In this document: piece by piece, positions 35,311 through 43,184 of the stretch
How the letters are laid out: each line of letters starts with the position of its first letter
Numbering within the stretch: the stretch's first letter is position 1
Assembly (NCBI GenBank): GCA_900315085.1
Contig: OMXW01000001.1
Location: 1 to 51,527 of the forward strand
Source of the DNA: an uncultured Eubacteriales bacterium
GTDB lineage: Bacteria; Bacillota; Clostridia; Oscillospirales; Acutalibacteraceae
Direction of reading: 5' to 3'
DNA: 51,527 nucleotides
The notes under the pieces: model-generated
What the model was told of the DNA's origin: nothing
The model's database searches: none
The model's input: only the letters and a program-made list of their open reading frames with translations
Program-made: the position numbers and the translations under genes

Positions 35311-35905
35311 AATATTCAGCACAGAGCTTGAAATCTCCTTTTCACTTATCTGCGCGGCGGCTATATGCGTAATATCAGGGATATATAAGACCTTTTTGTA
35401 CTGCGCGGCGGCAATTGTGATTCACGAAGCAGGACACCTTGCGGCAATGTCTATTCTTGGAAAATTCCCGAAAAGAATTAAAATTTCACTCTTTGAAATC
35501 AACATTTCCGACTATCAGCGGCACCGCAGGAGTAACCGCGACAACTTAATTATTATTTTTTTCGGTCCTGCTGCAAATTTTATTTGTTTTATTGTCTGTT
35601 ATCTGTTATACTTAGGAGGAAAGGAAATATTTTTGAGCGCGGCGCTGACAAATCTGTCGGTGGGATGTCTTAATATCCTGCCGGTTATGTCGCTTGACGG
35701 AGGTCAGCTTGTATATATTTTGCTCTGCAAAAGTCATGATCCCGAAAGGGCTGAAAGCGTAGTGGATTTGCTCACGGTATTAATACTCGTTCCTCTTGCA
35801 TCAATCGGTTTTATTTTGCTGTTTCGCTCAAAATATAATTTCTCGCTTCTGTTTGTATGCGGCTATCTTGTTTTGTCGCTGCTTATGAAAAAAATTGAGA
35901 GGTAA
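35300..35905 (+). CDS. M50 site-2-type intramembrane metalloprotease (SpoIVFB-like)
   Basis: 201 residues, about six membrane segments. The zinc motif HEAGH sits in the second hydrophobic segment (about residues 42-46), and the third ligand motif is NILPVMSLDGGQL near 135. No PDZ or CBS domain is present, as in SpoIVFB. SpoIVFB cuts pro-sigmaK in the mother cell of Bacillus. With BofA- and SpoIVB-like genes in the same window this role is plausible, but the overlap with the previous unknown gene is the only local evidence. Confidence 0.8.
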   Translation: MKFKIFSTELEISFSLICAAAICVISGIYKTFLYCAAAIVIHEAGHLAAMSILGKFPKRIKISLFEINISDYQRHRRSNRDNLIIIFFGPAANFICFIVCYLLYLGGKEIFLSAALTNLSVGCLNILPVMSLDGGQLVYILLCKSHDPERAESVVDLLTVLILVPLASIGFILLFRSKYNFSLLFVCGYLVLSLLMKKIER

Positions 35906-35907
35906 CT

Positions 35908-37764
35908 ATGGTTAGTAAGGAAGTTGAAAGATTACTTTTAAAGGTTCAAAAGCCGGGACGATATGTCGGCGGTGAGCTTAACGAGGTTATAAAAAATAAA
36001 AAAGATATAGATGTGCGCTTTGCGTTTTGCTTTCCCGACACCTATGAGGTCGGAATGTCGCACCTCGGAATGAAAATCCTGTACAGTCTGCTCAACAGCG
36101 TCGATTACATCTGGTGCGAGCGTGTTTTCGCACCGTGGATCGATATGGAAGAGCTGATGGTGAAAAACAATATTCCGCTGTACGCGCTTGAAAGCGGCGA
36201 TTCTGTAGCGGATTTCGATTTCATTGGCTTTACGCTTCAATACGAGCTGAGCTACACAAACATGCTCAATATGTTAAAGCTCAGCGGAATACCGATAAAG
36301 TCGAGCGACAGAACCGAGATGAAGAACATCGTTGTCGCGGGAGGTCCCAACACCTGCAATCCCGAGCCGATTGCCGATTTTGTAGACATTTTCTTTATCG
36401 GTGAGGGCGAGGAGGTAGACCTTGAGGTAATCGAGCTGTTCCGCGAGTGCCGCAGTCAGGGCTGTGATAAAGCTGAGTTCCTGCGCCGTGCCGCTCAAAT
36501 TGAGGGCGTATACGTTCCGTCACTCTACGATGTGAACTATAACGACGACGGCACGATAAAAAGCTTTGTTCCAAAGGAAAACGCCCCTGCGGTTATTCAT
36601 AAAAGAATCATGAAAAACATGGACGAAAGCTACTATCCCGACAAGTTTGTCGTACCGATGATTGAAATCGTCCACGACAGAGTTGTTCAGGAAATGTTTC
36701 GCGGCTGTATACGCGGCTGCCGATTCTGTCAGGCAGGATTCATTTACCGTCCCGTCCGTGAAAAATCTGTAGACACAATCGACGGTCAAAGCCACCTGCT
36801 CTGCGAAACAACAGGCTACGACGAGGTGTCGCTGTCCTCGCTCAGTTCGAGCGATTATACCAAAATCGTCCCACTGCTCGAACGCCTGAACTCATGGGCA
36901 AAGGAAGAAAAAGTCAGCCTTTCGCTTCCGTCGCTCAGAGTGGACGGCTTCTCGGATGACATAATGAACCGAATCAAAACCGTGCGCAAAAGCGGTCTGA
37001 CCTTCGCCCCTGAGGCAGGCAGCCAGCGGATGCGCGACGTAATCAATAAAAATGTCCGTCAGGATGAGCTTATCGAAACCTGTTCAACCGCTTTTTCGGG
37101 CGGCTGGACAACCGTAAAGCTATATTTCATGATCGGACTTCCCACCGAAACGATGGACGACGTAGCGGATATAGCGCACCTCGGACAGGCGGTTGTGGAC
37201 GCCTATTACCAAACTCCCAACAGGGCAAAGGGAAAATCGGTAAAGGTCACACTGAGTACATCTTCATTTGTACCAAAGCCTTTTACGCCTTTCCAGTGGG
37301 AGCCTCAGGATACTATCCCGACCCTCCATGAAAAGCAGCAGCACCTTAAAGAGAGTATCACAACAAAGAAAATCAACTACAACTACCACGACGCTGACAC
37401 AAGCTTTGTTGAAGCGGTTTTCGCAAGGGGAGACCGCAAGCTCTGCAAGGCAATGGAGCTTGCATGTGAGCGCGGCTTCCATTTTGACGGCTGGGGCGAC
37501 TGCTTTAGTCTTGAAAAATGGCTTGAGGTATTCCGTGACAGCGGAATCGATCCTGCGTTTTACGCCAACCGCAGACGCTCGTTTGACGAAATCCTGCCGT
37601 GGGACCACATCGACTGCGGAGTTACAAAAAGCTTCTTAATCAAAGAATGTCAAAAGGCATATCAAAATACAACCACACCGCACTGCCGTCTCAACTGCAG
37701 CGGCTGCGGCGCGGCAAAATACGGGGAGGGTGTGTGCTTTGAAAAACGTCAGAATATGGTTTAA
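35908..37764 (+). CDS. TIGR03960-type radical SAM protein with B12-binding-like N terminus
   Basis: 618 residues. The N-terminal part (about 30-200) looks like a Rossmann/B12-binding region (FCFPDTYEVGMSHLG, VVAGGPNTCNPEPIADF, FIGEGEE). The radical SAM core has CxxxCxxC at C267, C271 and C274 (RGCIRGCRFC). The C-terminal part ends with a Cys cluster (CRLNCSGCGAAKYGEGVC). This family is nearly always next to a DUF2344 protein, which follows here with 26 bases of overlap and is sometimes fused to it. Its substrate is not known. Good AGAGG ribosome site. Confidence 0.88.
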   Translation: MVSKEVERLLLKVQKPGRYVGGELNEVIKNKKDIDVRFAFCFPDTYEVGMSHLGMKILYSLLNSVDYIWCERVFAPWIDMEELMVKNNIPLYALESGDSVADFDFIGFTLQYELSYTNMLNMLKLSGIPIKSSDRTEMKNIVVAGGPNTCNPEPIADFVDIFFIGEGEEVDLEVIELFRECRSQGCDKAEFLRRAAQIEGVYVPSLYDVNYNDDGTIKSFVPKENAPAVIHKRIMKNMDESYYPDKFVVPMIEIVHDRVVQEMFRGCIRGCRFCQAGFIYRPVREKSVDTIDGQSHLLCETTGYDEVSLSSLSSSDYTKIVPLLERLNSWAKEEKVSLSLPSLRVDGFSDDIMNRIKTVRKSGLTFAPEAGSQRMRDVINKNVRQDELIETCSTAFSGGWTTVKLYFMIGLPTETMDDVADIAHLGQAVVDAYYQTPNRAKGKSVKVTLSTSSFVPKPFTPFQWEPQDTIPTLHEKQQHLKESITTKKINYNYHDADTSFVEAVFARGDRKLCKAMELACERGFHFDGWGDCFSLEKWLEVFRDSGIDPAFYANRRRSFDEILPWDHIDCGVTKSFLIKECQKAYQNTTTPHCRLNCSGCGAAKYGEGVCFEKRQNMV

Positions 37765-38398
37765 AAAAGACCTCGAGTGCAGATACATCTCACACCTTGA
37801 TTTAAACCGCACAATGCTGCGCGCGCTTCACAAAAGCCGAATCCCGATTTGGCACACCGAGGGCTTCAATCCTCATCCGTTCGCGACCTTTCCGCTTCCG
37901 CTGTCACTCGGCTTTCGCGGAATAAACGAGTGCATGGACGTAAAGCTTGAAGATGATAATTATTCTTTTAAGGAAATAATACCAAAACTAAACGCCTGCC
38001 TGCCAATGGGAATCAGAGTTTTTGACGTAACGGAAGTTATCATGAAAGCCGGAAAGGTAGCTTACGCGTCCTTTACAATCAGAATAAGCGAAGCTTCAAC
38101 GCCGTCCTCTGCAATCTGCGCCGACCTAAGAAAGCTCTTTTCAAAGGATACGATCGAGGTAGAGAAAAAGAGCAAAAGGGGCATGAAAACCGTAGATATA
38201 AAGCAGGGAATAAAAAGCTTTGAAATAAAAGAAATGCTTGACTGCGCAGTGCTTGAAATAGTTCTCAGCGCAGGAAGCAGCGACAACGTAAACCCCAATT
38301 TAATAATCACTGCACTTGAAGCCGAAACAGGGCTTGAATACGAGCTTGATATTACAAGAAACGATTTATATAATTCTGAAATGGAATTATTCAGATAG
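37739..38398 (+). CDS. DUF2344 / TIGR03936 radical-SAM-associated protein
   Basis: About 219 residues with the family opening RIWFKKDLECRYISHLDLNRTMLRALHKSRIP and then EGFNPHPFATFPLPLSLG. It is thought to act with the preceding radical SAM protein; function unknown. TTG 37739, nine bases after GGAGG, gives the typical start MKNVRIWF; earlier GTG codons at 37730 are also in frame. The start lies inside the preceding gene. Confidence 0.86.
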   Translation: MKNVRIWFKKDLECRYISHLDLNRTMLRALHKSRIPIWHTEGFNPHPFATFPLPLSLGFRGINECMDVKLEDDNYSFKEIIPKLNACLPMGIRVFDVTEVIMKAGKVAYASFTIRISEASTPSSAICADLRKLFSKDTIEVEKKSKRGMKTVDIKQGIKSFEIKEMLDCAVLEIVLSAGSSDNVNPNLIITALEAETGLEYELDITRNDLYNSEMELFR

Positions 38399-38406
38399 GT
38401 GACATG

Positions 38407-39108
38407 ATGTTTAAATATACGGTAGATAACAGCGAGCTTCTGACTGAGTTTATGGAAATGTTCTCCAAATACCTCAATAAATCCTATAAATTCACGATGC
38501 ACAACATTGCCAATCCGCTATATTCGGATTACAAGGATAACGAAAGGCTTATTCTTATTGCGCTCAACAAGTCGGTTTACCAAAATATGTACAGCTTTTT
38601 AAGGCTGACGGAGAGCAATATGCAGTACGCCGCGTTTTCGTGCCTTGAACATTCGGTAAACGCCGCAAGACTTTACTATGTGCTCTACACAACGCCAAAG
38701 TATATGCACGACTACATTTCCACAGTGAATTTTTCGCTTGAGGAAGCGGAAAAGGAAATTGCTGAAAAAGACGCGGAATATAAGAATGATGAAAACTATG
38801 AAGAAAAAGAAGACTTTTCTTTAAAAGAATTTTCGGAGAATCTCAGGAGGTTCAATACCTTCCGGCTGAAAAGCCCCGCGATCTCCTCACAGCTCATAAA
38901 TCAGAATGTCTATCTCGGTTTGGGCTGCGGAAAAGACGAGGTAAGCGACGAGCTGCAGCATGAGGTAAGAAAGAACATAGCAGGCGCATACACAGCGCTG
39001 TCAAAGCACAATAAGCTATTTTTCAACGGCGGAGCAGACGAAGATTTGGAACAGCTTGAAGACGAGCTCTATTCAAAGTTCATGGAATATGTAAAAGCTT
39101 TTGTTTGA
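38407..39108 (+). CDS. Hypothetical protein in the radical-SAM cluster
   Basis: No family recognised. About 233 residues, soluble, no signal peptide. The N-terminal half is helical and rich in Tyr, Met and Phe (LNKSVYQNMYSFLRL, CLEHSVNAARLYYVLYTTP). A highly charged stretch (EEAEKEIAEKDAEYKND and after) follows at about 115-140, then another helical region. It starts 8 bases after the DUF2344 gene with AGGTG, so it is likely in the same transcript. ATG 38404 is also in frame but too close to that site. Confidence 0.7.
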   Translation: MFKYTVDNSELLTEFMEMFSKYLNKSYKFTMHNIANPLYSDYKDNERLILIALNKSVYQNMYSFLRLTESNMQYAAFSCLEHSVNAARLYYVLYTTPKYMHDYISTVNFSLEEAEKEIAEKDAEYKNDENYEEKEDFSLKEFSENLRRFNTFRLKSPAISSQLINQNVYLGLGCGKDEVSDELQHEVRKNIAGAYTALSKHNKLFFNGGADEDLEQLEDELYSKFMEYVKAFV

Positions 39109-39235
39109 TTTTTCACAGACTTTTGCCTGTGTATTCATATAGCCGTCACATTCGGCGTATACTATATAGACACAGTAAAAAAACAAAGCTTTTCCATACT
39201 TTTTGAGTTTTTTCATAGATGTTCCTTAAAATAAA

Positions 39236-39262
39236 GACCGGCGGTGAGCCGGTTTTTATTTT
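39236..39262 (+). terminator. Intrinsic terminator before the TIGR01212 gene
   Basis: ACCGGC (39237-39242) pairs with GCCGGT (39248-39253), then TTTTATTTTTGGG. The GGGTGA ribosome site of the next gene begins at the end of the T-run. The rest of the 39109-39265 gap is AT-rich with a weak CACAG/CTGTG hairpin near 39115 and no clear gene. Confidence 0.8.
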
Positions 39263-39274
39263 TGGGTGATAATT

Positions 39275-40180
39275 ATGTATTATTATTCTTTAAACGAATA
39301 TTTAAAAGCCGAGTTCGGAGAAAAGGTCTACAAAATCTCGCTCGACGGGGGAATGACCTGCCCAAACCGCGACGGAAAAATCGATACGCGCGGCTGCATA
39401 TTCTGCAGTAAGGGAGGCTCGGGTGAGTTCTCCGCAAGCAGAAAACTGTCCGTTACCGAGCAAATCGAGGAAGCAAAGCGAAGGATACGCGCAAAAACCG
39501 ACTGCAAAAAGTTTATAGCGTATTTTCAGCCGTTCAGCAATACCTACGCCGCACCTGATTACCTCGAGCGCATTTTTACCGAGGCAATCGCTCCCGAAGA
39601 AATCGCCGCGCTTTCAATCGCTACGCGCCCCGACTGTCTCGGAGACGAAGTAATTGAGCTTCTTAGCAGGCTTAATAAATTCAAGCCCGTCTGGGTAGAG
39701 CTTGGTTTGCAAACAATCCACGAAAGCACCGCAGAATATATCAGGCGCGGTTATCCGCTCAAAGTATATGACGACGCGGTTTCCCATCTAAAAGACGCGG
39801 GAATACAGGTAATAACTCACGTCATTTTAGGGCTGCCATTTGAAACGCGGGATATGATGCTTCAAACAGTCAAATATGCAGGGGAGAGAAGCGACGGAAT
39901 AAAATTGCAGCTGCTACATGTTTTGCGCGGAACCGATTTGTATGACGAATATAAAAAAGGCGTGTTTAAAACTCTTTCAATGGAAGAATACATAGACTTG
40001 ATCTGCGATTGCCTTGAAGCTTTGCCGCCGAATGTAGTCGTTCACAGGCTCACGGGCGACGGCGATAAAAAGCTGCTTGTTTCACCTTTGTGGAGCGCCG
40101 ATAAAAAAAGGGTTCTAAATACGCTCAATAGTACTTTGCGACAAAGAAATATTTTGCAGGGAGCAAAATATGCTCAATAA
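39275..40180 (+). CDS. TIGR01212-family radical SAM protein
   Basis: 301 residues. The iron-sulfur motif has the long spacing typical of this family: C29 in MTCPNRDG, then C41 and C44 in RGCIFC. Other motifs are FIAYFQPFSNTYA, LSIATRPDCLGDEV, WVELGLQTIHESTA and ITHVILGLPFETRDMM, as in the Elp3/MiaB-like radical SAM proteins. Substrate not known. ATG 39275 with GGGTGA before it gives MYYYSLNEYL, the common family start; an in-frame GTG at 39266 is part of the ribosome site. Confidence 0.88.
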   Translation: MYYYSLNEYLKAEFGEKVYKISLDGGMTCPNRDGKIDTRGCIFCSKGGSGEFSASRKLSVTEQIEEAKRRIRAKTDCKKFIAYFQPFSNTYAAPDYLERIFTEAIAPEEIAALSIATRPDCLGDEVIELLSRLNKFKPVWVELGLQTIHESTAEYIRRGYPLKVYDDAVSHLKDAGIQVITHVILGLPFETRDMMLQTVKYAGERSDGIKLQLLHVLRGTDLYDEYKKGVFKTLSMEEYIDLICDCLEALPPNVVVHRLTGDGDKKLLVSPLWSADKKRVLNTLNSTLRQRNILQGAKYAQ

Positions 40181-40185
40181 AACTA

Positions 40186-40214
40186 TTGAATTTTCAAAAA
40201 TAGTATAGTATAAT
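40186..40214 (+). promoter_or_regulatory. Promoter of the divIC-S1-hpf genes
   Basis: TTGAAT (40186-40191), 17 bp, TATAAT (40209-40214). The region 40215-40297 is a leader with no structure recognised. Confidence 0.8.
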
Positions 40215-40297
40215 GTGGATAGTAGGTTAGTATACTTATTGCGAACCGCGCTAAAAATTGTGCTGTATTATAACAGTGCTCAAAAGGAGCTGATAAA

Positions 40298-40714
40298 TTG
40301 AATATTTTTTCATACGCTTTTAAACGCTCTGACAAAGATAAAAGCACTAAAACAAAAAAGGCAGTCAATGCTTCAACAGCGGCACAAGAAGTTATTGACG
40401 GACCCAAGGAGGTCGCCGCTCCGAAAAAAAGGCGCAAAAGAAGATACATTCTGTTGTATTTGGCTGCAATAGGCTTTGTATTCTACGCGGTAATCACAAT
40501 CATTAATCAAAATGTGAGGATCGCGCAGGAAAAAGCAAGGCTCAGCGAGCTTCAGCAGCAGATTAACGTAATTGAAATACAGTCTGATTACCTTGAAAAG
40601 GTTCAGCAATACAAAGGCAAGGATCTTGCCGATTACATGGAAAAAATAGCCAAGGAAGATCTTGGATATGTCGGCCAGGGAGAAAGAATTTTCTACAACG
40701 TGGCAGGCAACTAA
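40298..40714 (+). CDS. divIC: Septum formation initiator, DivIC/FtsB-like
   Basis: 138-residue bitopic division protein. A basic cytoplasmic part (KKRRKRRYILLY at about 43-54), one membrane helix (about 50-70), then a leucine-zipper coiled coil outside (EKARLSELQQQINVIEIQSDYL) and the DivIC end region with AKEDLGYVGQGERIFYNV. Works with FtsL and DivIB in the division complex. TTG start, 8 bases after AAAGGAG. The following S1 gene reproduces the divIC-yabR order of Bacillus. Confidence 0.88.
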   Translation: MNIFSYAFKRSDKDKSTKTKKAVNASTAAQEVIDGPKEVAAPKKRRKRRYILLYLAAIGFVFYAVITIINQNVRIAQEKARLSELQQQINVIEIQSDYLEKVQQYKGKDLADYMEKIAKEDLGYVGQGERIFYNVAGN

Positions 40715-40776
40715 AAGCGGTACTAAAAGGGCAGAAAGGTTTGCTGCAAGGGCAGCAGCGAGGGGAATAAATTTTT

Positions 40777-41259
40777 ATGGCGATTGAAGTCGGAATGATT
40801 TTGGAAGGCAAGGTTTCGGGCATTACAAAATTTGGGGCATTTGTAGATTTACCGGAATCAAAAACAGGCATGGTACATATTTCTGAGGTTGCTCCAACGT
40901 TTATCAATGAGATATCAGACTATGTCAAGGTAGGTCAGGAAGTAAAGGTAAAGGTTTTGGCAATCAACGACGGCAAAATCAGTTTGTCAATGAAACAGGC
41001 GTTGCCTAAGGATATGCAGCATCAGAAGAATACCCGAAAGCCAAGCCAGAATCGCAGCAGACAGCCGTACAAGCCCGCTCCGCCCGTAAAGTCACCGGGA
41101 GATTACGAGTGGCAAAGCTCAAGAAAAAGCTCTCCGTCAACGTTTGAGGATATGATGTCGCGCTTTAAGCAAACAAGCGAGGATAAGATGTCCGACCTCA
41201 AGCGCGGCGGTGAAAGCCGTGGCTACAGCCGCAGAGGCAACGGCAACGGCAGAAGATAA
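40777..41259 (+). CDS. S1 RNA-binding domain protein (YabR-like)
   Basis: 160 residues. One S1 domain at the N terminus (about 1-75: GMILEGKVSGITKFGAFVDL, GMVHISEVA, VKVKVLAINDGKISLSMKQ), then a long disordered, basic and Ser/Gly/Arg-rich tail ending RRGNGNGRR. Such small S1 proteins, including Bacillus YabR and YugI (GSP13), associate with ribosomes. Position after divIC supports the YabR assignment. The ribosome site GAGGGGA is 9 bases or so upstream. Confidence 0.88.
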   Translation: MAIEVGMILEGKVSGITKFGAFVDLPESKTGMVHISEVAPTFINEISDYVKVGQEVKVKVLAINDGKISLSMKQALPKDMQHQKNTRKPSQNRSRQPYKPAPPVKSPGDYEWQSSRKSSPSTFEDMMSRFKQTSEDKMSDLKRGGESRGYSRRGNGNGRR

Positions 41260-41299
41260 ACGGTAAAACCGTTAAAAATTTAATAAGGGAGGCAAATTT

Positions 41300-41839
41300 A
41301 TGAAAATTACCTACACAGCAAGAAAAGTAAACCTAAGGGATAATTTCAAGGAGAGGGTTGAGAAAAAACTGACGAAGTTCAAAAAACTCTTTTCTGATTC
41401 CGCCGCAGTAAATGTAGTTGTCACCCTTGAAAAGAACCGTCAGACCGTAGAAATCACAATCCGTGACAAGGGCATGGTATTCCGCGCAGAGAGCACAATG
41501 CCCGAAATGAATGACGCTCTTGACAGAACAGTTGACATTTTAATGCGTCAAATCCGCAAGAACAAGACAAAGCTTGAAAAGCGCATCAAGTCCGGAAGCC
41601 TTGACGATTTCGTACAGGATACTCATGAAATCACAGAAGAGCCGATCGATGAGTATCAGGTAATCCGCAAAAAGCAGATTCTTGTTAAGCCAATCAGCGT
41701 GGACGAGGCGATTCTCGAAATGAACATGGTTAACCACGATTTCTTCATGTTCATCAACGCCGAAACAGACGAAGTCAACGTTGTTTATAAGCGCACGGAC
41801 GGAAACTACGGTGTGCTCGAGCCAACATCAGATGAATAA
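41300..41839 (+). CDS. hpf: Ribosome hibernation promoting factor, long form
   Basis: 179 residues. The N-terminal S30AE domain (MKITYTARKVNLRDNFKERVEKKLTKF, first 100 residues) and a C-terminal dimerisation domain (IVRKK-like VIRKKQILVKPISVDEAILEMNMVNHDFFMF, about 120-175) define the long form, which joins 70S ribosomes into 100S dimers in stationary phase. Likely co-transcribed with the S1 gene 40 bases upstream. A strong terminator follows. Confidence 0.94.
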   Translation: MKITYTARKVNLRDNFKERVEKKLTKFKKLFSDSAAVNVVVTLEKNRQTVEITIRDKGMVFRAESTMPEMNDALDRTVDILMRQIRKNKTKLEKRIKSGSLDDFVQDTHEITEEPIDEYQVIRKKQILVKPISVDEAILEMNMVNHDFFMFINAETDEVNVVYKRTDGNYGVLEPTSDE

Positions 41840-41848
41840 TTAAAATTC

Positions 41849-41879
41849 GGGGTATCGGATTACCGATACCCCATTTTTT
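41849..41879 (+). terminator. Intrinsic terminator after hpf
   Basis: GGGGTATCGG (41849-41858) pairs with CCGATACCCC (41863-41872), then ATTTTTT. The ribosome site GGAGG of the next gene begins within one base of the T-run. Confidence 0.93.
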
Positions 41880-41888
41880 GGAGGAAAT

Positions 41889-43004
41889 ATGAAGCTAACA
41901 TTTTGTGCTCCGTGCATATTCGGACTTGAAGGTCTGTGCGCGAACGAGCTGAAATTTCTCGGCGTGGAAAACGTGAGAGCCGAAAACGGCAGAGTGCTGT
42001 TTGAAGGCGATTTCAACACGCTCGCAAAAGCCAACATAAATTCAAGATACGCCGAGCGTATTCAGATATTAATGGGCGAATTTGAAGCGACAAGCTACGA
42101 CATGCTTTTTGAGGGAGTAAAATCACTCAACTGGGAGGATTTCATCGGCATTTCCGACGCCTTTCCCGTAAAGGGCGGCTGTCTTAACTCAAAGCTGATG
42201 AGCGTGCCCGACTGTCAGAAAATCGTAAAAAAAGCGGTTGTTGACCGCCTGTCCTCAAAATACATGCTTTCGTGGTTTGAGGAAACGGGGCCTGTTCATC
42301 AGATTCAGTTTTTGATTCGAAACGATAATGTCAGCGTGCTGCTCGATACCTCGGGAGCGGGACTTCACAAAAGAGGCTACCGCGCCGAGTCAAACGACGC
42401 GCCTATAAAGGAAACCCTCGCGGCGGCTATGGCTGAGCTTTCATCAGTGCGCGCAAACCATTTTGTGACCGACCCGATGTGCGGAAGCGGAACAATACTG
42501 ATTGAATCCGCTATGAAGGCTATGAAAATCGCTCCCGGAATAAAGCGTTACTTTGCCTGTGAAAAATGGAACTGCATGCCGTCCGACTCTTTCAAGGAGG
42601 AGCGAGAGCTTGCCAAGTCAAAAATCAACACCGACTGTTCGTTTTTGGCTCAGGGCTTTGATATAGATTCCGCAGCTCTTTCTGTAGCCCGGAAAAACGC
42701 CGAGCTTGCCGGGGTAGCCGATAAAGTCAGCTTTGAAAAGCGCGACATCCGTGATTTCACATTATCCGACGGCTATCAGACCGTAATCACCAACCCGCCC
42801 TACGGCGAAAGACTGCTTGACGTAAGAGCCGCCGAGGAGCTTTATAAGATAATGGGAGATAGGTTTCTGCGTCAAAAAGGTAAACGCTACACTGTAATAA
42901 CTCCCGATGACGACTTTGAAAAGATATTCGGACGCAAGGCAGACAAGCGCCGCAAGACCTACAACGGCACACTGAAATGCCAGATATACATGTTTTACAA
43001 ATAA
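41889..43004 (+). CDS. THUMP-domain class I SAM RNA methyltransferase (RlmL-N/YpsC-like)
   Basis: 371 residues. The THUMP region lies at about 45-155, then the methyltransferase domain with FVTDPMCGSGTILIESAMKA (SAM motif I), AQGFDIDSAALSVARKNAELAG and the catalytic NPPYGERL near 300. Relatives modify guanosine in 23S rRNA. No promoter of its own is obvious, and it lies directly behind the hpf terminator, so it may depend on read-through. Confidence 0.9.
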   Translation: MKLTFCAPCIFGLEGLCANELKFLGVENVRAENGRVLFEGDFNTLAKANINSRYAERIQILMGEFEATSYDMLFEGVKSLNWEDFIGISDAFPVKGGCLNSKLMSVPDCQKIVKKAVVDRLSSKYMLSWFEETGPVHQIQFLIRNDNVSVLLDTSGAGLHKRGYRAESNDAPIKETLAAAMAELSSVRANHFVTDPMCGSGTILIESAMKAMKIAPGIKRYFACEKWNCMPSDSFKEERELAKSKINTDCSFLAQGFDIDSAALSVARKNAELAGVADKVSFEKRDIRDFTLSDGYQTVITNPPYGERLLDVRAAEELYKIMGDRFLRQKGKRYTVITPDDDFEKIFGRKADKRRKTYNGTLKCQIYMFYK

Positions 43005-43074
43005 ACAAAAACGCCCTGATTGTGCGCAATTGCCAAAGATTAACGCCACAAAAAATCTATATGGTGTAATCGAT

Positions 43075-43103
43075 AAAAAAGCATGTTTTTAATGCGCTTT
43101 TTT
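43075..43103 (+). terminator. Weak terminator after the methyltransferase gene
   Basis: AAAAAAGCAT ... ATGC-GC-TTTTTT forms an A/T-flanked hairpin with a T-run. It lies just before the promoter of the dlt-like operon. Confidence 0.55.
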
Positions 43104-43104
43104 C

Positions 43105-43132
43105 TTGACATTTCGCTGTTTTGGTTTATAAT
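43105..43132 (+). promoter_or_regulatory. Promoter of the dlt-like operon
   Basis: Perfect TTGACA (43105-43110) and TATAAT (43127-43132) with a 16-bp spacer. No other strong promoter was seen inside the five-gene operon. Confidence 0.88.
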
Positions 43133-43184
43133 ATTATTTGTCAGTATTGTCGAAAATTGTATAACTATGTGAAAGAGGGGGATT

